Shown: positions 53,398-62,785, counted from the first letter of the stretch. The stretch is DNA of 64,000 nt from an uncultured Pseudomonadota bacterium (GCA_903884235.1 CAISEB010000052.1:28366-92365), one strand, 5' to 3'. The notes: generated from the letters alone by a model not told the origin. Made by a program: numbers and translations.

Positions 53398-53643
53398 ATG
53401 TCCGATGAACTGAACCAGCTGCTGCACCGCCTGCACGAGGAACTCGCCCGCAAGCCGGTCGTCGACGACGAGGCGCGGCGCCTGCTGTCGGTCGTGGTCG
53501 GCGACATCCAGACGCTGGGCCTCAAGACCCAGGCAACCCCTGGCAGCCTCGAGGAACTCGCGGTGGGCTTCGAGGCGGACCATCCCGCCGTCGCCGCGGC
53601 CCTGCGCCAGGTTGCCGATGTCCTCGGCAAGGCCGGAATCTAG
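53398..53643 (+). CDS. DUF4404-family small protein
   Basis: 81 residues: LHRLHEELARKPVVDDEARRLL and so on, with a long helix and a C-terminal ADHPAVAAALRQVADVLGKAGI, matching DUF4404. GGGAG precedes the ATG. Function unknown. Four bases before the GNAT start, so an operon with it and the deacetylase. Confidence 0.8.
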   Translation: MSDELNQLLHRLHEELARKPVVDDEARRLLSVVVGDIQTLGLKTQATPGSLEELAVGFEADHPAVAAALRQVADVLGKAGI

Positions 53644-53647
53644 CCGC

Positions 53648-54157
53648 GTGTCCGGGTCGTCCGCTGCGCCCGGCGCGGTGGTCCGCGTCGCGGAGCCGGC
53701 AGACCTCGACTTCGTCTACGAGGCCGAGCGCCAGGCCGGCTATGAATGGCTCGTCGGCCAGTGGCCGCGCGACGAGCACGTCGCCGCCCTGGCGCATGCG
53801 GACACGCGCTACCTGATCGCATCCCGGCCTGGCGGGGCGCCGGCGGGGTTCGTGATCCTGCAGCCCTTGTCGGATGTGCACGAGGGAACCAAGCTCAAGC
53901 GCGTGGTCGTCGTCGAGCCCGACCAAGGCTTCGGCCAGGCGATGCTGCGCGCGACATTCGACTGGGTATTCGACAACACGCCAAGTGCACGCCTGTGGCT
54001 CGACGTGTTCACCCACAACGACCGTGCACGGCACGCCTACCGTCGGGTCGGCATGCGCGAGGATGGCTTGCTGCGGCAGTCCTACCGGATGCCGGATGGA
54101 TCCCGCGCCGACCGGGTGATCATGTCCCTGCTGCGCAGCGAGTGGCCGCCGCCGTGA
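53648..54157 (+). CDS. GNAT-family acetyltransferase 2
   Basis: 169 residues. VVVVEPDQGFGQAMLRATFDW is the CoA-binding segment and HNDRARHAYRRVGMREDGLLRQ the C-terminal motif. Start GTG at 53648, no strong SD; the frame extends 36 bases further upstream into the DUF4404 gene. Stop TGA merges with the next ATG (TGATG). Substrate unknown. Confidence 0.82.
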   Translation: MSGSSAAPGAVVRVAEPADLDFVYEAERQAGYEWLVGQWPRDEHVAALAHADTRYLIASRPGGAPAGFVILQPLSDVHEGTKLKRVVVVEPDQGFGQAMLRATFDWVFDNTPSARLWLDVFTHNDRARHAYRRVGMREDGLLRQSYRMPDGSRADRVIMSLLRSEWPPP

Positions 54158-54858
54158 TGCTCGTGGTGCGCGTCCTCGCGTTCGCGCTGGCAGCGAGCGC
54201 GAACGCGACGGCGGCGGAGCCGCCGGAGCCCGTCCCTGCCGGGATCGTCACGCACCTGTCGACCACCGGACGTACCGTCGCTCTGACCTTCGATGCCTGC
54301 CAGGCGGGGCGGCCGGCGCACCTCGACCACGGCATCACGGACTTCCTCGTCCAGCGCGGTGTGCCGTTCACCGTGTTCATGGGCGGGCGTTTCGCCCGCG
54401 ACAATGCCGTCGACGTGCAGGCGCTGGCGAGCCACCCCGCCGTGTCCATCCAGAATCACACGTGGTCGCATCCGACGGACCTGCGCAAGCTGGGCGATGA
54501 CGAGGTTCGCGCTGAAGTGACCCGGGCGGCAGCCGAGATCCGGCACGTGACCGGTCGAGTGACCACGATGTTCCGCTTTCCCGGCGGCCATGCAGATGAC
54601 CGCACCGTTGCGCTGGTCGAGGCGCTTGGCTACCGCGTCGTCCACTGGCGCTGGGCGGAAGGCGATCCCGCACGCGACATCGACGCCGACATGCTCGTCG
54701 CGCAGACCCTGGAGCGCACGCGCCCCGGCGACATCCTGATCTTCCACGTGAACGGGCGTGGATGGCACACGGCGGAGGCCTTGCCCCGGATCGTCGATGG
54801 GCTCCTCGCTCGCGGCTACACCTTCGTCCCGCTTGAAGGGCGCCTGCCGCCCCGCTAG
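54157..54858 (+). CDS. Exported polysaccharide deacetylase (NodB-type) 2
   Basis: 233 residues. Signal peptide (VLAFALAASANATA). VALTFDACQ (the catalytic Asp; Cys replaces the usual Asp after it), QNHTWSHPTDL (zinc His pair), and FRFPGGHAD are the NodB motifs. The family deacetylates polysaccharide or peptidoglycan. The TFDA(C) variation means the second Asp of TFDD is missing, as in some relatives. Stop codon overlaps the convergent hydrolase stop as CTAG. Confidence 0.82.
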   Translation: MLVVRVLAFALAASANATAAEPPEPVPAGIVTHLSTTGRTVALTFDACQAGRPAHLDHGITDFLVQRGVPFTVFMGGRFARDNAVDVQALASHPAVSIQNHTWSHPTDLRKLGDDEVRAEVTRAAAEIRHVTGRVTTMFRFPGGHADDRTVALVEALGYRVVHWRWAEGDPARDIDADMLVAQTLERTRPGDILIFHVNGRGWHTAEALPRIVDGLLARGYTFVPLEGRLPPR

Positions 54859-55802
54859 TGGATGGCGCGGCCGGGGCCGGCGCGTCGTGCGATGAACTCA
54901 AGGTATGCGGCCGCGACCTGCCGTGGTCGCTCGACCATCGGCAGGTGCCCGGTTTCCGCCAGGAGCATCACTTCGCTCCCGGCGATCGAGGCCTGCATGT
55001 GCGCCGCGACACCTGGATTGAGGATCTGGTCGTTGCGCCCCCAGACGATCAGGGTCGGGGCGCGTATGGCAGCGGCAATGGGTTCGAGCGTCGGCGACCC
55101 CGCGCCGATTTCCTGGAAGATCCGGTCGTGCAGCGGCCGATCGCGGATGCCTCGATCGGCGAGCGCATGGAGCACCGCAGGTGGAACCCACGCATGCCGG
55201 TGCATGACCTTGGACATGAGTTCGTCGAAGCCCTGGCGCGAGCGGACGAGCAGCACCGTCTCCCCGGTCGTCGCGTAGCGGCGGATCACATCCGTCTCGA
55301 ACGCGCCTTCGAAGCCTGCTGCATCCACTAGCCAGAGGCTGCGCACGTCGTCGGGGTAGGTCGCTGCGTATTGCGCCGCGATGAAGCCGCCCATCGAGTT
55401 CCCGCCGAGGTGGATGCGGCCGAGCCCGAGGGCATCCACGAATGCCCGAACCCGCGTCACTTGGCTTGCGATGTCATAGCTCGCGGCTGGATCACGGGAC
55501 GCGTCGCCGAATCCGGGCAGGTCCGGGATCACGACGTGGAAGTGCGCACCCAGGTGACGCGCGACGCGCGTGAAGTTGTCCTTGTCGCCGCCAAAGCCGT
55601 GGATCAGGACCAGCGCCTCGCCCTTGCCTGCCGCGAGGAATGGCATCTCGAATCCGCCAACGCTGACCGTCCCCGCCCTGAGCGCGGAAAGGCGTCGCTC
55701 GATCGCCATCCAGAAGCCCGCGGCGCGCGGATCGAGGGCCGCGACCAGCAGCCCGCAGCCGAGGGCGATTGCGACCAGCAACACGATCGCCGTCGTCGCC
55801 AT
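54855..55802 (-). CDS. Membrane-anchored alpha/beta hydrolase
   Basis: 315 residues. An N-terminal hydrophobic segment (TAIVLLVAIALGCGLLVAAL) anchors it. LVLIHGFGGDKDNF (oxyanion), GNSMGG (nucleophile Ser near 135), WGRNDQIL (Asp) and ETGHLPM (His) make the triad. Start ATG at 55802, 3 bp after the monooxygenase stop. A lactone or ester made by the monooxygenase could be its substrate. Confidence 0.85.
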   Translation of the reverse strand: MATTAIVLLVAIALGCGLLVAALDPRAAGFWMAIERRLSALRAGTVSVGGFEMPFLAAGKGEALVLIHGFGGDKDNFTRVARHLGAHFHVVIPDLPGFGDASRDPAASYDIASQVTRVRAFVDALGLGRIHLGGNSMGGFIAAQYAATYPDDVRSLWLVDAAGFEGAFETDVIRRYATTGETVLLVRSRQGFDELMSKVMHRHAWVPPAVLHALADRGIRDRPLHDRIFQEIGAGSPTLEPIAAAIRAPTLIVWGRNDQILNPGVAAHMQASIAGSEVMLLAETGHLPMVERPRQVAAAYLEFIARRAGPGRAIH

Positions 55803-55805
55803 GGA

Positions 55806-57275
55806 TCAGGCCTCCCCGGCGAACGTGTAATCCTCGAAGCGCGGTCGGCGCAGGCCGAGCGCGTATCGCGTGATCGCGCCAGGATAGATTGCGAGCACTC
55901 GACCGGATGGCGTCTTGTACCAGCTCTGGCATGCCGGCGAGGTCCAGACCGTATCCGCGAGGCGCGCCTGTATCGCGTCGTTGTACGCCTGCGTCGGGCC
56001 TGGGCGGACTTCGAGGCTGCGCGCGCCGCGGCGGTCGAGCTCCTGGATGCAGTCGGCGACGTAGCGGGCCTGCGCCTCGATTGGGATCAGCACCGACGTG
56101 TGCCCGGTGGCGGTGTTCGGCCCGAGCATCAGGAACAGGTTCGGGAACCCCGGCACCGCGACGCCCCGATACGCCTCAGGCCCATCGCGCCAGGTGTCCG
56201 CGAGTGCCTGCCCGTCGCGGCCCTCGATGCGCAGCGCCGCGAGCGAATCCATCGTGTCGAAGCCTGTCGCGCAGACGATCGCGTCGACGCGTGTCTCCGT
56301 GCCGTCCGACGCGATCACGCCGTCCCTCGTGAACGAGCGTGCGGCGCAGGGCACGAGTTGCACGTTCGGTCGCATTAATGCCGGGTAGTACTCGTTGCTT
56401 AGCAGGATCCGCTTGCAGCCGACCGGATAGTCCGGACGCAGCTGCTCGCGCAGGGCCGGGTCCGGGACCTGGTCCTCGAGGTGGCGGCGAGCCATGCGCT
56501 TGAGCACTGCGTGCACGAGGCCGCGCCCGCGGAACGCAGTGATCCGCGACTCGAATTGCCAGTACAGCCACCAACGGTAGAGCCGAGCCCACGGCCCCAG
56601 GCGGAAGAGCGCGCGTTCGGCGCGACCGTAGGGTCGGTCCGGGCGAGCGACGATCCAGGATGGCGTCCGCTGGTACACCGTCAGGTGCCCGGCCACCTTG
56701 GCGAGCATCGGCACGACCTGGACCGCGCTCGCCGCACTGCCGATCACGGCCACGCGACGACCCGTGAAGTCATGTGCGGGGTCCCAGCGCGAGGTGTGCA
56801 TCACGACGCCGGCGAATGCATCGATGCCGCTCGGGAGGCGGGGCCGGCTGAGGGGGCCGAGGCTGACGACGAAGATGCGCGGTCGCAGAATCTCGCCGCG
56901 GTCGGTCGTCACCTGCCAGCGACCGTCCGCTTCCTGCCAGCGCGCCTCCGTTACGCAGACGCCGAGGCGCAGGTGCCGTCCGAGGTCGAGGTGCGCGACG
57001 CAGCGCTCGGCGTAGGCCTGGATCTCGTCGCCGGGCGCGAACATGCGCGACCAGTCGGGGTTCGGATCGAACGAGAAGCTGTAGAGGTGGGACGGGACAT
57101 CGCACTGCGCCCCGGGGTAGCGATTGTCCCACCAGGTGCCGCCGACGCCGGCCGACTTCTCGAGGATCAAGAAGGACTCGAGGCCGGCTCGCTTGAGCCC
57201 GGTGGCGGCTGCGATCCCGGACATCCCGGCGCCGACGATGACGACGTCGGGATCCGTCCCCGCGCCGGGCGTCAC
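55806..57275 (-). CDS. Baeyer-Villiger-type flavin monooxygenase
   Basis: 489 residues. VVIVGAGMSGIAAATGL is the FAD-binding loop; FAGVVMHTSRWD matches the Baeyer-Villiger signature F-x-G-x-x-x-H-x-x-x-W-[PD] at about 155-166; VIGSAASAVQ is the NADPH site. It inserts oxygen next to a carbonyl. Start GTG at 57275, just inside the frame that otherwise has no homologous sequence. Between hyuA and an alpha/beta hydrolase on the same strand, so a ketone to ester to acid route is plausible. Confidence 0.85.
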   Translation of the reverse strand: MTPGAGTDPDVVIVGAGMSGIAAATGLKRAGLESFLILEKSAGVGGTWWDNRYPGAQCDVPSHLYSFSFDPNPDWSRMFAPGDEIQAYAERCVAHLDLGRHLRLGVCVTEARWQEADGRWQVTTDRGEILRPRIFVVSLGPLSRPRLPSGIDAFAGVVMHTSRWDPAHDFTGRRVAVIGSAASAVQVVPMLAKVAGHLTVYQRTPSWIVARPDRPYGRAERALFRLGPWARLYRWWLYWQFESRITAFRGRGLVHAVLKRMARRHLEDQVPDPALREQLRPDYPVGCKRILLSNEYYPALMRPNVQLVPCAARSFTRDGVIASDGTETRVDAIVCATGFDTMDSLAALRIEGRDGQALADTWRDGPEAYRGVAVPGFPNLFLMLGPNTATGHTSVLIPIEAQARYVADCIQELDRRGARSLEVRPGPTQAYNDAIQARLADTVWTSPACQSWYKTPSGRVLAIYPGAITRYALGLRRPRFEDYTFAGEA

Positions 57276-57325
57276 GACAGGTGCCGAGTGGCCACGTCCA
57301 TGGCCCGACTTTAGCCGGAACCGCG

Positions 57326-59398
57326 TCAGGCCGCGCGGTCGCCTCCGGCGAGCGGCCGTCCGGTCGCCGTGGCGCGCACGTGTGCCTCGGCAAGGTAGTC
57401 GCCGGCGCCCATGTGGGCACGCCGCTCCGTCACCGAAGTCTCGACGTGGGGGTCGGCGGCGCCTGCGCGTCGCGCAGCCGCGAGCGCGAGCTCGGCGGCG
57501 ACCCGCTTGGCGTGCGCGAGCGCTTCCTCGACATCCTCGTAGTCCCGGCTCCCGGCCGGGTCGTGCACGCGGAAGACCTTGAACGTCGGCTGGTTGACGA
57601 GGATGTCGACGGTCTGCGCGACGACGCCGGCGACGGCGCCGACGGCATTGCAGACAGCCGCGTGCTCCGGGATGGACAGCGGCGCACCGAGACGACGGGC
57701 GACCTCCGGATAGTAGGCTCCGACCGGTGCGCCGATCGCGACCACCGGCGTTGCGAGCGCGAGCCGCGCGTCGAGCAACCCCGAGAAGCGGCGACCCGCG
57801 ATCGTGTCCTCGACGAGGCGATCGCCAAGGATGCCGAATCGACCGGCTCGCGCCTCGACGCCCGGGTCGTGGGCGAGGGCGGTGGCGAGGATGATCCGTG
57901 CCGACTCGCGCACGACGTGCTCGGTCGTGCGTTCGGCGATCTCCGTCGGCGTCGACATCCGGTCGGCGCTGCGGCCATTGCGCTCCTGGGTGGCGAGGAT
58001 CCGGGCGCCGAGTTCGGAGGCCTCGGCGCACCAGCCCTGCTGCCGCCCGAGGACGTGCATCGCGTCGCTCGGCGTGAAGGCGGCGATCGTCACGAGGCGG
58101 GCATCGGCGAGCCTGCGCAGCGCGGCGAGACCGGGCAGGTTGCGGACGACATTCGAGACCCGGCGTGGTTCCTCGGCAAGCGCGTCCCATGCCCGCAACT
58201 CGAGTCCATCGAGGTGGGCTGGGGCGATGCGGCCCGGGTTGCGGAAGGCATACTGGGTCGGGAAATCGGGCAGTCGATCCTGGACCGCCAGCGCGCGCAG
58301 GTCGGCCAGGATCGCCGGCTTCTGGTGGGCCAGCAGGCTGAGCGGCATCGCCTTGCGCGGACCGACGCGCAGGCGCGTGTCGCGGTCGAAGTCGACCTCG
58401 CTGTCGCCACCGAGGCCCGTGGTCCGCACGTCGACGGCCTCGACCATCGTGCGCCAGCCGCCGATGAGCGCGCCTTCGTCGTTGATCAGTGGGCGCCCGT
58501 TGCTGACGACGGCGACGTCGGTGGTCGTGCCACCCATGTCGGATACCGCGAAATCGGCGAGCCCCGTGAGGAACCCGGCCCCGACCACGCTCGCGGCGGG
58601 TCCCGACAGGATCGTCTCCACCGGGTATTCGAGCGCGACGTCCGCCCGCATCAGCGACCCGTCGCCCTTGACGATCATCAGCGGCGCGATGATCGATTCC
58701 TCGCCGAGCACGGCGCCGAGCGCCTCGATCAGGTGGCGGATCTGCGGCGTTAGGCGCGCGTTCAGGGCGGCGGTCAGCGCGCGCCGTGGCGCATCGAGCT
58801 TCGAGCTCAGCTCGTGCGCGCAGGTGACGGTCTTGCGCGACACCGAGCGGATCAGTTGGCGCAGCCGCATCTCGTGGGACGGGTTGCGGACGGAGAAGCG
58901 GGCGGCGACCGCGAACGCATCGACGCGCGCCTCGCACTCGGCCACCGCGGCCAGTACCGCCGCTTCGTCGAGCGGCGCCAGCTCGTCGCCGGTCGCGTCG
59001 TGCCCACCCTTCACGGGAACCAGCACGCTGCCGGCATCCCGGCGCAGCCCGGAGCGCTCGATCATCGCCTCGTCGAAGCCGACGAGGAACGTGCAGATCG
59101 GGCTGAAGCGGTTCTCGACCACGGAATTGGTGGCGAGCGTGGTCGACACGCTGACGAGGCTCACGTGCGAGCGGACCTGCGGGTCCGGGTGCGCGGCGAG
59201 CACGGCGCGGATCGCACCGCCGATGCCGATCGAGAGATCCCAGTGGGTCGTGAGCGACTTGGCGCTCGCCACAACTCGCCGTCCGGAGTCGAGCAGCACG
59301 GCGTCCGTGAACGTGCCGCCCGTGTCGAGCCCGAGCCAGAGCGTGTCGGCAGTCGGTCCGTCCGGGAGGGTCGGCGCTGTAGGCGTGGCGGCGTTCAT
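57326..59398 (-). CDS. Hydantoinase/oxoprolinase family protein (HyuA-like)
   Basis: 690 residues. LWLGLDTGGTFTDAVLLDSG is the ATP-binding start, and SDMGGTTTDVAVV and GGDSEVDFD follow in the usual order. ATP-dependent hydantoin or oxoproline hydrolase, or an acetone-carboxylase-like subunit. No HyuB partner is seen in the window, which is unusual. Start ATG at 59398. Heads a three-gene series with the monooxygenase. Confidence 0.85.
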   Translation of the reverse strand: MNAATPTAPTLPDGPTADTLWLGLDTGGTFTDAVLLDSGRRVVASAKSLTTHWDLSIGIGGAIRAVLAAHPDPQVRSHVSLVSVSTTLATNSVVENRFSPICTFLVGFDEAMIERSGLRRDAGSVLVPVKGGHDATGDELAPLDEAAVLAAVAECEARVDAFAVAARFSVRNPSHEMRLRQLIRSVSRKTVTCAHELSSKLDAPRRALTAALNARLTPQIRHLIEALGAVLGEESIIAPLMIVKGDGSLMRADVALEYPVETILSGPAASVVGAGFLTGLADFAVSDMGGTTTDVAVVSNGRPLINDEGALIGGWRTMVEAVDVRTTGLGGDSEVDFDRDTRLRVGPRKAMPLSLLAHQKPAILADLRALAVQDRLPDFPTQYAFRNPGRIAPAHLDGLELRAWDALAEEPRRVSNVVRNLPGLAALRRLADARLVTIAAFTPSDAMHVLGRQQGWCAEASELGARILATQERNGRSADRMSTPTEIAERTTEHVVRESARIILATALAHDPGVEARAGRFGILGDRLVEDTIAGRRFSGLLDARLALATPVVAIGAPVGAYYPEVARRLGAPLSIPEHAAVCNAVGAVAGVVAQTVDILVNQPTFKVFRVHDPAGSRDYEDVEEALAHAKRVAAELALAAARRAGAADPHVETSVTERRAHMGAGDYLAEAHVRATATGRPLAGGDRAA

Positions 59399-59545
59399 GG
59401 TCGGCTGGGTCCGTCGTCGGCTTTGGGGAGCGCCACTCCGGCGGGGGCGGCGCGGGCGGCCCCGGAATCTAGCACAGCAGGCAAGGCCCGCCCGGGCCCG
59501 GTCGCGACCTCCGATTGGCGATTGGCGCCGGTCCCGTCGGCGGCG

Positions 59546-60736
59546 CTAGATGCGTGCCAATGCCTGGTCGAGGTCGGCGATCAGGTCGCTCGCATCCTCG
59601 ATGCCCACCGAATAGCGCACCAGCGATTCGGGGATGCCGGCGCGCGCGCGTTCCTCGGCGGTCAGTTCGACGTGGCTCGTGACGGCCGGTGGACCTGCGG
59701 TGGTCGCGACGCCGCCGAGGTGGGCGGCCCGCTGCGCGAGCTTCAGAGAGTCCAGCACCGTGCGCAGTTCGGCATGGCCCCCGCGCGGCACGAACGCCAG
59801 CACGCCGCCGAAGCCGCGCATTTGGCGTGCCGCGATCGCGTGTCCCGGGTGTGTCTCGAGCCCGGGGTAGTAGACCGCCGAGACCTTGGCGTGCGCCGCG
59901 AGGTGCCGGGCGATCCTCTGCGCGCTCTGGTTGTGGCGCTCCATCCTCAGCGCGAGCGTCTTCATGCCCCGCAGGATCGCGTACGCCGCATCCGCGTGCA
60001 GGGTGGCGCCGGCGATCTCGCGGAAATGGTGGATGCGGGCGACGAGGTCGGCGCGGCCGGAGACGAGGCCGCCGAGCACGTCGGAGTGCCCGGCAAGGAA
60101 CTTCGTTGCGCTGTACAGGACAATATCGCTGCCGAGCGCCGCCGGCATCTGGTTGCACGGCGTCGCGAACGTATTGTCGGTGACGACGACGGCACCCACG
60201 CGATGGGCAGCGGTGGCCAGTCGTTCGATGTCGAGGACCTTCAGCGTCGGGTTGGTCGGCGTCTCGAGGTAGAGCACCGTGCAGCCCGCTGCGATCTCGC
60301 GCTCGATCTCGTCGAAGTCGGTCGTGTTGCAGAGCTTCGCGGCAATGCCGAAGCGCGGCAGGAACTCCTCGAACAGCACGTTCGTGCCGCCGTACGAGTC
60401 GCGGATGCTGACCACGCGCTGCCCCGGCGACAGCAGGGCGAACAGCGTCGAGCTGATCGCGGCCATGCCCGTCGCGAAGCCGGCCGCGGCCTCGGTGCCG
60501 TCCATCAGGGCGATCTTCTGCTCGAGGACGGCGAGCGTCGGATTGCTGTTCCGCGAATAGATGTGGCCGACGCGCTCGTGCAGCGCGACCGCCTGCCACG
60601 TGTCGAGGTCCTCGTACGCGAAGGTCGCCGAGCTGACGATCGGCATCGTCGCTGCGCCATACGGGAACGGTCCTTCTTCGGCAGCCCAGACGGCCTGCGT
60701 GTCGATCTTCATGGTCGGTCGCTTTGTATCGGTCAT
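59546..60736 (-). CDS. Cystathionine gamma-synthase/lyase-family PLP enzyme
   Basis: 396 residues. YSATKFLAGHSDVLGG carries the PLP Lys near 210; ETPTNPTLKVLDIE and SLYGGT-like DSYGGTNVLFEEFLP follow the family. Members act on cystathionine, O-acyl-homoserine or methionine; which one is not clear. Start ATG at 60736 or 60709. Lies 37 bp downstream of the EamA gene, possibly exporting related amino acids. Confidence 0.85.
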   Translation of the reverse strand: MTDTKRPTMKIDTQAVWAAEEGPFPYGAATMPIVSSATFAYEDLDTWQAVALHERVGHIYSRNSNPTLAVLEQKIALMDGTEAAAGFATGMAAISSTLFALLSPGQRVVSIRDSYGGTNVLFEEFLPRFGIAAKLCNTTDFDEIEREIAAGCTVLYLETPTNPTLKVLDIERLATAAHRVGAVVVTDNTFATPCNQMPAALGSDIVLYSATKFLAGHSDVLGGLVSGRADLVARIHHFREIAGATLHADAAYAILRGMKTLALRMERHNQSAQRIARHLAAHAKVSAVYYPGLETHPGHAIAARQMRGFGGVLAFVPRGGHAELRTVLDSLKLAQRAAHLGGVATTAGPPAVTSHVELTAEERARAGIPESLVRYSVGIEDASDLIADLDQALARI

Positions 60737-60773
60737 GTCCGGTTCCGGGTGCGAGCGCGTGGCGCGCGGAGAG

Positions 60774-61700
60774 TCAGGAGTTTCGTGACGTCAGCAGCCG
60801 TCCGTTGACGATCAGGATGCCGCCGAGCACGAGCGCCGCGCCGATCCCGAAGCGGGGCTCGACCGCTTCGCCGAGTAGCAGCGCGCCGGCGGCCACGCCG
60901 AACAGCGGCGTCAGCAGCGACAGCAGCATCAGGCGGGAGGTCAGGTAGTGACTCAGCATCCAGAACCACACCTGGTAGCTCAGGATGGCGATCACCACGG
61001 TCTGGAACACGATGGCGAGGATGGCGCGGTTCGACATGACCATGTGCGTCTCGCCGGCGACGGCGGCGTAGCCAAACAGCACGATCGCTGCGGTCCCGAC
61101 CTGGTAGCAGACCATCTTCGCGGTGCTCGCCGTGCCGACCTTCGAGCGGCGGATCACGACGTTGCTGGCGCCCCAGGCGGCGCCGGCCAGGAGCGCCAGC
61201 AGGTCGCCGACAAGCAGTTCCGCGACCGGACGCCCGCTGTAGCCGAGGAATGCGAGCGCGATTCCGGCGAAGGACACGGCGATGCCCCACCACTGGCCGC
61301 GACTCAGGCGTTCCTGCGGGATGACCTGCACGCCGAGTGCGGTGAAGATCGGTGCCGAGTACAGGAACACGATGGTGTGCGCCGCCGTCGTGTGCGCCAG
61401 GGCCTCGCCGAGCAGGAGGAATTCCAGCGAGAACAGCAAGCCGAGGCCGAGCCCGCTCGGCAGCGTGCCGTCCGCGAACGAGCGCGGACCCTCGCGCATG
61501 AGCACCATCGTGCCGAAGAACAGCGCCGAGCAGGCGAAGCGGATCGCAAGCTGCATCGTCGGCGCGACGTCGGTGGCGACGCCCTTCATCACGACCTGCT
61601 GCACCCCCCAGACGATACTGAGGACCAACATGACCGCGGTCGCGCGCGCATCCAGCGGGTGGCGATTCGTCACGTTGGTGGCGTCGGCGGCTGCACTCAC
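60774..61700 (-). CDS. EamA (DMT) transporter 2
   Basis: 308 residues, ten hydrophobic helices in two EamA repeats (VMLVLSIVWGVQQVVMKG; LLALLAGAAWGASNVVIRRSKVG). Start GTG at 61700; the N-terminus before the first helix is short and polar. Precedes the PLP enzyme on the same strand. Substrate unknown, amino acids or derivatives possible. Confidence 0.8.
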   Translation of the reverse strand: MSAAADATNVTNRHPLDARATAVMLVLSIVWGVQQVVMKGVATDVAPTMQLAIRFACSALFFGTMVLMREGPRSFADGTLPSGLGLGLLFSLEFLLLGEALAHTTAAHTIVFLYSAPIFTALGVQVIPQERLSRGQWWGIAVSFAGIALAFLGYSGRPVAELLVGDLLALLAGAAWGASNVVIRRSKVGTASTAKMVCYQVGTAAIVLFGYAAVAGETHMVMSNRAILAIVFQTVVIAILSYQVWFWMLSHYLTSRLMLLSLLTPLFGVAAGALLLGEAVEPRFGIGAALVLGGILIVNGRLLTSRNS

Positions 61701-61817
61701 GTTCGGGTCGATCCATCTACGGTCAACGGGATCGACATGGTAGCGGCTGGCGGGCTACCGGGTGACGGAGAAGGGGAGGCCGTCGCCGGTCGGGCCGTCG
61801 CGCGGTGCCGGACGCGG

Positions 61818-62084
61818 CTAGAGGCCGCAGCCTCCGCCGCCGCACACCGGGGCTCCACAGGGACCCGAGTCGCACGGACGCTCGCGCGTGCTGCCGAGTG
61901 CGCCGGCGCGCACGACGTTGCCGCCGGTGATCAGGCGTTCGATCGCGGCGGTGGGCGCGGTGGATCCCAGCGCGTGGCCGGTGCGCGCGCACAGTTCACC
62001 CCAGGTCGATAGCTTCTCGGCAAGCTTGTGCTCGACCTCGAGGACTTCACCGTTGGCTGCGCAGCGGTAGTCGTACGTAGGCAT
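61818..62084 (-). CDS. Degenerate FmdB-like zinc-ribbon protein with Cys-rich tail
   Basis: 88 residues. MPTYDYRC matches the FmdB N-terminus, but the expected CxxC pairs are broken: CAANG and CARTG each have one Cys only. The tail CDSGPCGAPVCGGGGCGL has four Cys. Metal binding is therefore uncertain. It could still bind zinc through the tail. Function unknown. Confidence 0.65.
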   Translation of the reverse strand: MPTYDYRCAANGEVLEVEHKLAEKLSTWGELCARTGHALGSTAPTAAIERLITGGNVVRAGALGSTRERPCDSGPCGAPVCGGGGCGL

Positions 62085-62174
62085 CGGGCCATTTTACTCC
62101 ATGGCCAGACGACGTGCGGAAGCCGCCGCGCCCGCCCGGGCGCCGCGGTCCGCAGGGCACCCCATGTTGTCTCG

Positions 62175-62294
62175 CTACTGCAGAAGGCCGGTCAGGCCCC
62201 AACCGATCGTGCCCATGACCGAGAAGATCGCGACGATCACGAGGACCGCGCTGAACAGGAACATCACGCTCGTGAGACCCGGATTCGTCTTCAT
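62175..62294 (-). CDS. 39-residue membrane peptide
   Basis: MKTNPGLTSVMFLFSAVLVIVAIFSVMGTIGWGLTGLLQ: one membrane helix. The start is the ATG at 62294 with GGGGGA 7 bases upstream, a good ribosome site. Small membrane proteins of this kind often regulate a larger membrane protein; no partner is evident. No family recognised. Confidence 0.55.
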   Translation of the reverse strand: MKTNPGLTSVMFLFSAVLVIVAIFSVMGTIGWGLTGLLQ

Positions 62295-62490
62295 GACTGC
62301 ATCCCCCTTGCTAGGGTTCGACGATGGCGTTGGCATGCCATGGTCTATTCCTCGCCGGATGCGCGGGCAAGCTGCGGCTGAGCGATACGGCGATGCCGCA
62401 GCGTCGTCGTGGTCGGGCGCAGTAGGGATGACCGGCAGAGGGACCGGAGCTGGCACGCCGGACCCGCCGGCGTCGCGGGAATCGGTGGAT

Positions 62491-62537
<47 letters not shown>

Positions 62538-62645
62538 CCCTCGAACGCCCCTCCGACGCGACAAAATTACTCTATCCGCCAATAGGTTATCACACAGGAG
62601 GGCTCAGGTAGACCCACCTAGAACCACCTGAAATCGACCCCCTCG

Positions 62646-62666
62646 TGGCACAGATTTGGCACAGAT
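62646..62666. repeat. Tandem 10-bp direct repeat
   Basis: TGGCACAGAT occurs at 62646-62655 and again at 62657-62666, separated by a single T. Repeats of this kind near a tRNA-borne core may be integrase arm sites. Confidence 0.5.
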
Positions 62667-62681
62667 CGATTTAACTTAACG

Positions 62682-62785
62682 CAGGATCCCGCGACTCGCG
62701 GCAGTCGCGCTCTTAGTCCCTGAATCACCGCCCGAATTCGACTGTCGGAAGTACGGGTTCGGACGTGCCCAGTCGCGGGATCCTG
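62682..62785. repeat. 15-bp perfect inverted repeat
   Basis: CAGGATCCCGCGACT (62682-62696) and its exact reverse complement AGTCGCGGGATCCTG (62771-62785) are 74 bp apart. The left arm also forms a small hairpin with the adjacent AGTCGC. Possible element end or recombination site. Confidence 0.6.

Noticed and set aside
57276..57310. Nine-codon leader ORF (ATG ... TGA) overlapping the monooxygenase GTG
   Set aside because: Too short, no ribosome site; probably chance.
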